A DNA stretch of 11,188 nucleotides, from positions 1 to 11,188 of the forward strand of contig JADGJL010000996.1 of assembly GCA_027600665.1 (NCBI GenBank). Direction: 5' to 3'. This DNA is from Irineochytrium annulatum (taxonomy: Eukaryota; Chytridiomycota; Chytridiomycetes; Chytridiales; Chytridiaceae). Positions 8,076-11,188 of the stretch are shown here, in pieces. The first letter of the stretch is position 1; every line of letters starts with the position of its first letter. The position numbers were made by a program, and so were the translations under genes. The notes below the pieces were generated by a model, which worked only from the letters and a program-made list of their open reading frames with translations, made no database searches and was not told the origin of the DNA.

Positions 8076-8142
8076 CATTTACATTTTGTTGTCTTAAGCC
8101 ACCCTGCGTTTTTTTATGTAACCTTTAATTTGTGTAGAACAA

Positions 8143-8345
8143 TTTTTTTTTTTTAACGCAGAGCAGGTAAGGACACCAGAATAAACGAAGAAAAAAGAGA
8201 GTAAAGGAAGAAAGTAGAGTTCAAGAAGAGAGAACATAATTACAGAAAGTAAAGGGAAATAGACGTACAAAACATAAGAATTGAAGAAATGACAAAGAAA
8301 ACACAAGACAAGTCAAAAGACAAAGAAGACAGCAAGACAAGCCTT
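8143..8345 (+). other. T12 run followed by a long A/G-rich tract
   Basis: Twelve T (8143-8154) switch abruptly to about 180 nt made almost only of A and G with some C (8155-8345). It reads like degenerate GAAGA and CAAGA repeats. No codon structure is seen. CAG-GTAAGG, a perfect splice-donor match, sits at 8164-8172 (GT at 8167). Together with the acceptor CTCCTGCAG at 8414-8422, just before the next ATG, it could make this tract a 5'-UTR intron of 256 nt. Confidence 0.5.
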
Positions 8346-8423
8346 CGGAGCCATCACAGAGGTATTGGATTTTGATGTCCAAGGTTACGACCAGACTTAA
8401 AAGTTCACACAGTCTCCTGCAGG

Positions 8424-8893
8424 ATGTCATCTGGAGGCCATGCCCATCGCAAACGATCCTCCGCTCGCCGTAGCCTCCCTACATTGCACATTCAACCTTA
8501 TGATCGCATTGCCGCAAGAGTAAGTGGCTTCAAGTGATTTACAAACAGTGATGACTCACTCGCTTCCTCATTACCCCAACGCAACAACCCCCACAGCACA
8601 AACCCGGGACGCCAAATGAGACCGTTCCGAGCGCTCCCTTTCCCAGGAGCCCAATCCAGTCAGTTGGCCTCACCCTCGTTCCCGCACCCTCCCCTGCCAG
8701 CGTCGTGCCTGCCAAGACTTTGTCGGCCTGCCAACGAGCGCAACCGATTGAGCACATCTTCATGCCCGACACGCCAAGTGAGGAGTGGACGATGGTGGAG
8801 GGCGACGTGGAGTCGGCGCACGGGGGCAACGGGGAGGTGGACCAAGTTGTTGCCGAAAATGGGGACAAGTATGGAGATTTAGGGGATAGATAG
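8424..8893 (+). CDS. hypothetical protein, 130 aa, two exons
   Basis: Exon 1 is 8424-8519 (32 codons) and exon 2 is 8597-8893, with TAG at 8891-8893. The 77-nt phase-0 intron has donor GTAAGT and acceptor CCCACAG. The N-terminus is basic (His/Arg/Ser-rich, including HRKRSSARR, which could act as a nuclear localisation signal), the middle is Pro/Ser/Val-rich, and the C-terminal 45 residues are acidic and Gly-rich. It looks disordered throughout; no domain is recognised. Alternatively a 62-nt intron (8837-8898, donor GTGGAC, acceptor AACAG) would skip the stop and join it in phase to the coding exons that follow, making one longer gene. Confidence 0.5.
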
Positions 8894-8976
8894 AACAGGT
8901 GCTTATCCAGGATGAGGAAAAAGAGGGGCTAAGGGATAGGTTACTGAGAGAGGAGGATCCTTTTCGAGCGTCAACA

Positions 8977-9748
8977 ATGACGGCAGAGTTGTTGGACGAC
9001 GTCCGGGGGATGGATGTGAAGGAGACAATAACGTTGGAAGAGATGGGCGCAAAAAAAGCCATTGAGATCAGTTTGGTTGAGGTAAGAGCACCACTTTTAT
9101 ATTCATCAGGTGTGCGGTGGCGTTAACTGAATATTTATTTCAAGGACCATGCTTTCAGCGTTGCCCTGGCGGATTATGCCACTTACTACGACGCTCCCTA
9201 TTGCCTCCTCGAGCACGGACTTCGGCTTCTCAACATCAAGGCCAATTTGCCCAGCCAAAGCATCCACTTGTCGTCATACACGCACCTTACAGGCATCGCC
9301 GAGCAACGTGACTGCCAGAATTGCGCCTACTTGAAACTTGACGGCGCTCCGCTGAACTTGCTCGATGGCTTGCCGGGTCTCACGATTCAAGTACTGGGCA
9401 TCAGGGGCACGGTTTATGCTGGACAAACGCGAATGGTTAGTCGGCGCAAGCGCGGTCAGGTTGCTCCTCAATACCCCCTCTGCCTCCGGCATGATCTCGG
9501 CGACTTTGACCTCGACTGCGTCGAGATGGGCTCCATCGCCATCTGTAAGATCTTCTTTCCGCAAATCTGCCGGAATAAGAGCCCCTTGGGCAAGCAGGTG
9601 TACTACTTGGAGGAGGATGGAAGGTAAATCAGCGGCTTTTTCAACGTGACAAACGATAAAGCTAATCGCATCGTGGCAGCTGGACAGCCTTCCCTCTTTC
9701 TTCGTCGGTTTGCCCATTCGCAAGTTAACGCTTGATTTTCTCCCTTGA
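8977..9748 (+). CDS. hypothetical spliced protein, possibly the intact head of a decayed gene
   Basis: Exons 8977-9081, 9145-9623 and 9688-9748 give 214 aa. The first intron (63 nt, GTAAGA to TTTCAAG, phase 0) is well supported because both sides share one frame and have fungal-like codons. The second (64 nt, GTAAAT, a CTAAT branch-like site, acceptor GGACAG) is likely but not certain: without it the frame stops at TAA 9625-9627. The open frame extends upstream of the ATG to about 8890, so the real start may lie in the preceding gene. The N-terminal part is acidic and helical, followed by a mixed region with several cysteines, including CQNC, and the basic stretch SRRKRG. I do not recognise the family. 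The TGA at 9746 is followed, in the same frame, by 50 more coding-like codons, which suggests a nonsense mutation. Confidence 0.4.
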
Positions 9749-11122
9749 GCTGTAATCCTGGGCACAGCACCGCCCGCCTGGAACCGGTGCCCTACGGCAC
9801 TCCACGGCCTCCCACCCACCCTCGTCGTTCCTACCATCTGCCCCAGGTTTGAGGCCGATGGTCCAACACCTGCCATCATCCGCACCGTTAATAAGGCTTC
9901 CGTGACGCAATTGCCTCCAAGGACTACTCGGAGTTTGCAAGGATTACACCGGCCGACGTCGACCGCGCGTGGGCCGGCGTTTGCTCCCTTGACGCCGTCC
10001 AGCAGGCCAATGTCCTGGTTAGGACTGGGTACCGGCCGACCTTCATGGGCAAGGGGCCGGCAGTCAAGAATAGCTTCCTGGTGGCGGTTGGAGAGGCGGA
10101 GGATTGAAAGGGAAGCCGGGGGGGATGATTTTGTCATCTTCCTGTGGTGGTTTGACCCAGGCTTCCTCCGGTATTTGCGGTGGCGGCAGGATCCCACGGC
10201 GCGCGATTTGATGGGCAAGGCGCTCCACCTCCTTCCGGACGTTCTTGACGCTCTCGGCGGTGGCTCCGTCAAGAAATTATCAGAGACTGAGCTCCTGATT
10301 CTTCTTGACAAGCACGACGCTTCTCCGCTCAAGGCCGAGGTTAAAAACCTGGTCAAGGCAGCAATGACGGACCTTGTTAAACCGTCCAGCATTGCCGGCC
10401 CCTACCCAACCGCCACCAACGTGCGCAAATCGGAGGACGTGATGGCAACAATGCTAAGGAGGAGCTGGCGGAGATTGTGATGCAAGATGTAGCAGGAGCA
10501 GGGACGACAGCGATGAAGGCGAGGTGGATATAGTGGAACCCGGGACTGTGGTCATGGATGTGCCTAAGCCCGTTAAGACTGTCCGCATGCATTTCAAGCC
10601 CGACGTCATGCATAACTCAGCAACCGACGCGCAACCATGATCAACGCATCATTTGAGCGCCTCCGGTATGCAGAGCGGCTCAGCCTGATTGGGGACGCCG
10701 GTCGTGAGCTTGGTGGACGAGGTCCCCGGGAGCGGCACCTCGACGCCCTGCTCATTCGCGGCGAGTTCACTCCTGTTGGAGGGGATGGACGATCTGGCCT
10801 TCATCCGTGATCGTCAGAGACTCTGTCCTAGTGTGCCACCTCGACCTGCACCTGAATGAGCCGTTGTGCACCGGTAAGATGCTGCATTCTGCTACGCCGA
10901 GGTCGTCTCCGTTCGGACGTACCTGGTCGCCTCTGGCTGAACCATGTTAGCTTCTGGCCAGCACCAGAGCAATGAAGCAACCCCATGTGCCTTGAGCAGC
11001 ACATGGCCGGGCCACCGTCCCGGTCCGCGGATATAAAGGAAACAGAGCCCGCAGGGTACCTGACACTCCGCCCTGTGCTCCAGATGCTCAGGCAGCAGAT
11101 GGACGCGGAAAATTCGTCATAG
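9749..11122 (+). pseudogene. decayed long coding region with many frame changes
   Basis: Coding-like stretches with C/G-ending codons follow each other on the plus strand in changing frames. They are: 9749-9900 (including FEADGPTPAIIRTVNKAS), 9901-10107 (RDAIASKDYSEFARITPADV onward, ending TGA), about 10108-10440 (DDFVIFLWWFDPGFLRYL onward), 10441-10530, about 10509-10640 (DEGEVDIVEPGTVVMDVPKP), 10637 to about 10705, 10707-10859 and 11003-11122. No single frame spans more than about 190 codons. Introns do not explain the changes: several switches occur within a few bases and lack GT-AG pairs. Part of the change at about 10105 is near a G7 run, so base-call error is possible there. No transposase, reverse transcriptase or other known domain is recognised. 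The reading is a dead gene or dead element continuing from the upstream exons. Confidence 0.4.
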
Positions 11123-11188
11123 CTGAGCGACTGCGTTTGAATCTTGAATTGCATGCATTCAATTCTTTATAACTGTTCTCGCGCTGGA
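11031..11188. other. TATA-like site and AT-rich window end
   Basis: ATATAAAG at 11031-11038 matches the TATA box of the secreted-peptide gene exactly, so a promoter for a gene beyond the window is possible. It also lies inside a coding-like frame of the decayed region. A small inverted repeat, GAATTG and CAATTC (11146-11151 and 11160-11165), follows. Confidence 0.25.

Noticed and set aside
8887..8893. Programmed -1 frameshift to connect the 8424 gene to the next frame
   Set aside because: TAG at 8887-8889 in the new frame and TAG at 8891-8893 in the old one leave no room, and no slippery heptamer is present.
9274..10392. 372-codon antisense open frame
   Set aside because: It is the longest uninterrupted frame in the right half, but codon third positions and residue make-up favour the plus-strand frames it overlaps. 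It has no motif and is rich in Arg/Ser/Pro, as expected of a shadow of GC-rich coding DNA.
1..11188. CRISPR arrays, prokaryotic operons, integrase or transposase genes, terminal repeats of mobile elements
   Set aside because: None was seen. Introns, an intron-bearing tRNA and poly(A) signals point to a eukaryotic nuclear region.

Overview
The window looks like fungal nuclear DNA. The genes are GC-rich, with C- or G-ending codons, and are split by short GT-AG introns of 54-86 nt. One gene has a classical secretory signal, another is a Nab2-type poly(A)-binding zinc-finger gene, and there is an intron-containing nuclear tRNA. The exact lineage cannot be settled from sequence alone. An early-diverging fungus (chytrid-like) or a basidiomycete would both fit.

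Layout. From 1 to 1283 (+) lies the 3' part of a gene for a Nab2/ZC3H14-like protein with three CCCH fingers and a remarkable Met/Gly-rich N-terminal tract. From about 1786 to 2997 (+) is an unrecognised single-exon ORF of about 403 aa. From 3568 to 3790 (+) is a two-exon gene for a 47-aa secreted two-cysteine peptide, with a TATA box, a partly duplicated upstream region and an AATAAA signal. From 3995 to about 4790 (+) is coding-like sequence with an in-frame stop and a frame change, possibly a decayed gene.

From 7283 down to 5286 (-) is the best-supported gene: nine exons encoding a Dbl-family Rho guanine-nucleotide exchange factor of 498 aa (low-complexity N-terminus, DH domain, PH domain, stop). 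The splice reconstruction is phase-consistent throughout. From 7967 to 8060 (+) is a tRNA-Ile(UAU) gene with a 20-nt intron and an unexpected G at position 37.

An A/G-rich tract, possibly a 5'-UTR intron, precedes a two-exon acidic small protein (8424-8893, +). Next comes a spliced unrecognised protein (8977-9748, +). From 9749 to about 11122 (+), coding-like sequence hops through all three forward frames with several stops; I read it as a decaying long gene or dead element.

The neighbours do not form a pathway. This is an ordinary gene-dense fungal stretch with independent housekeeping genes (mRNA 3'-end binding, Rho signalling, tRNA), a possible secreted signalling or effector peptide, and orphan or decayed coding sequence. 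Nothing resembles a prokaryotic operon, CRISPR array, integron or recognisable transposase.
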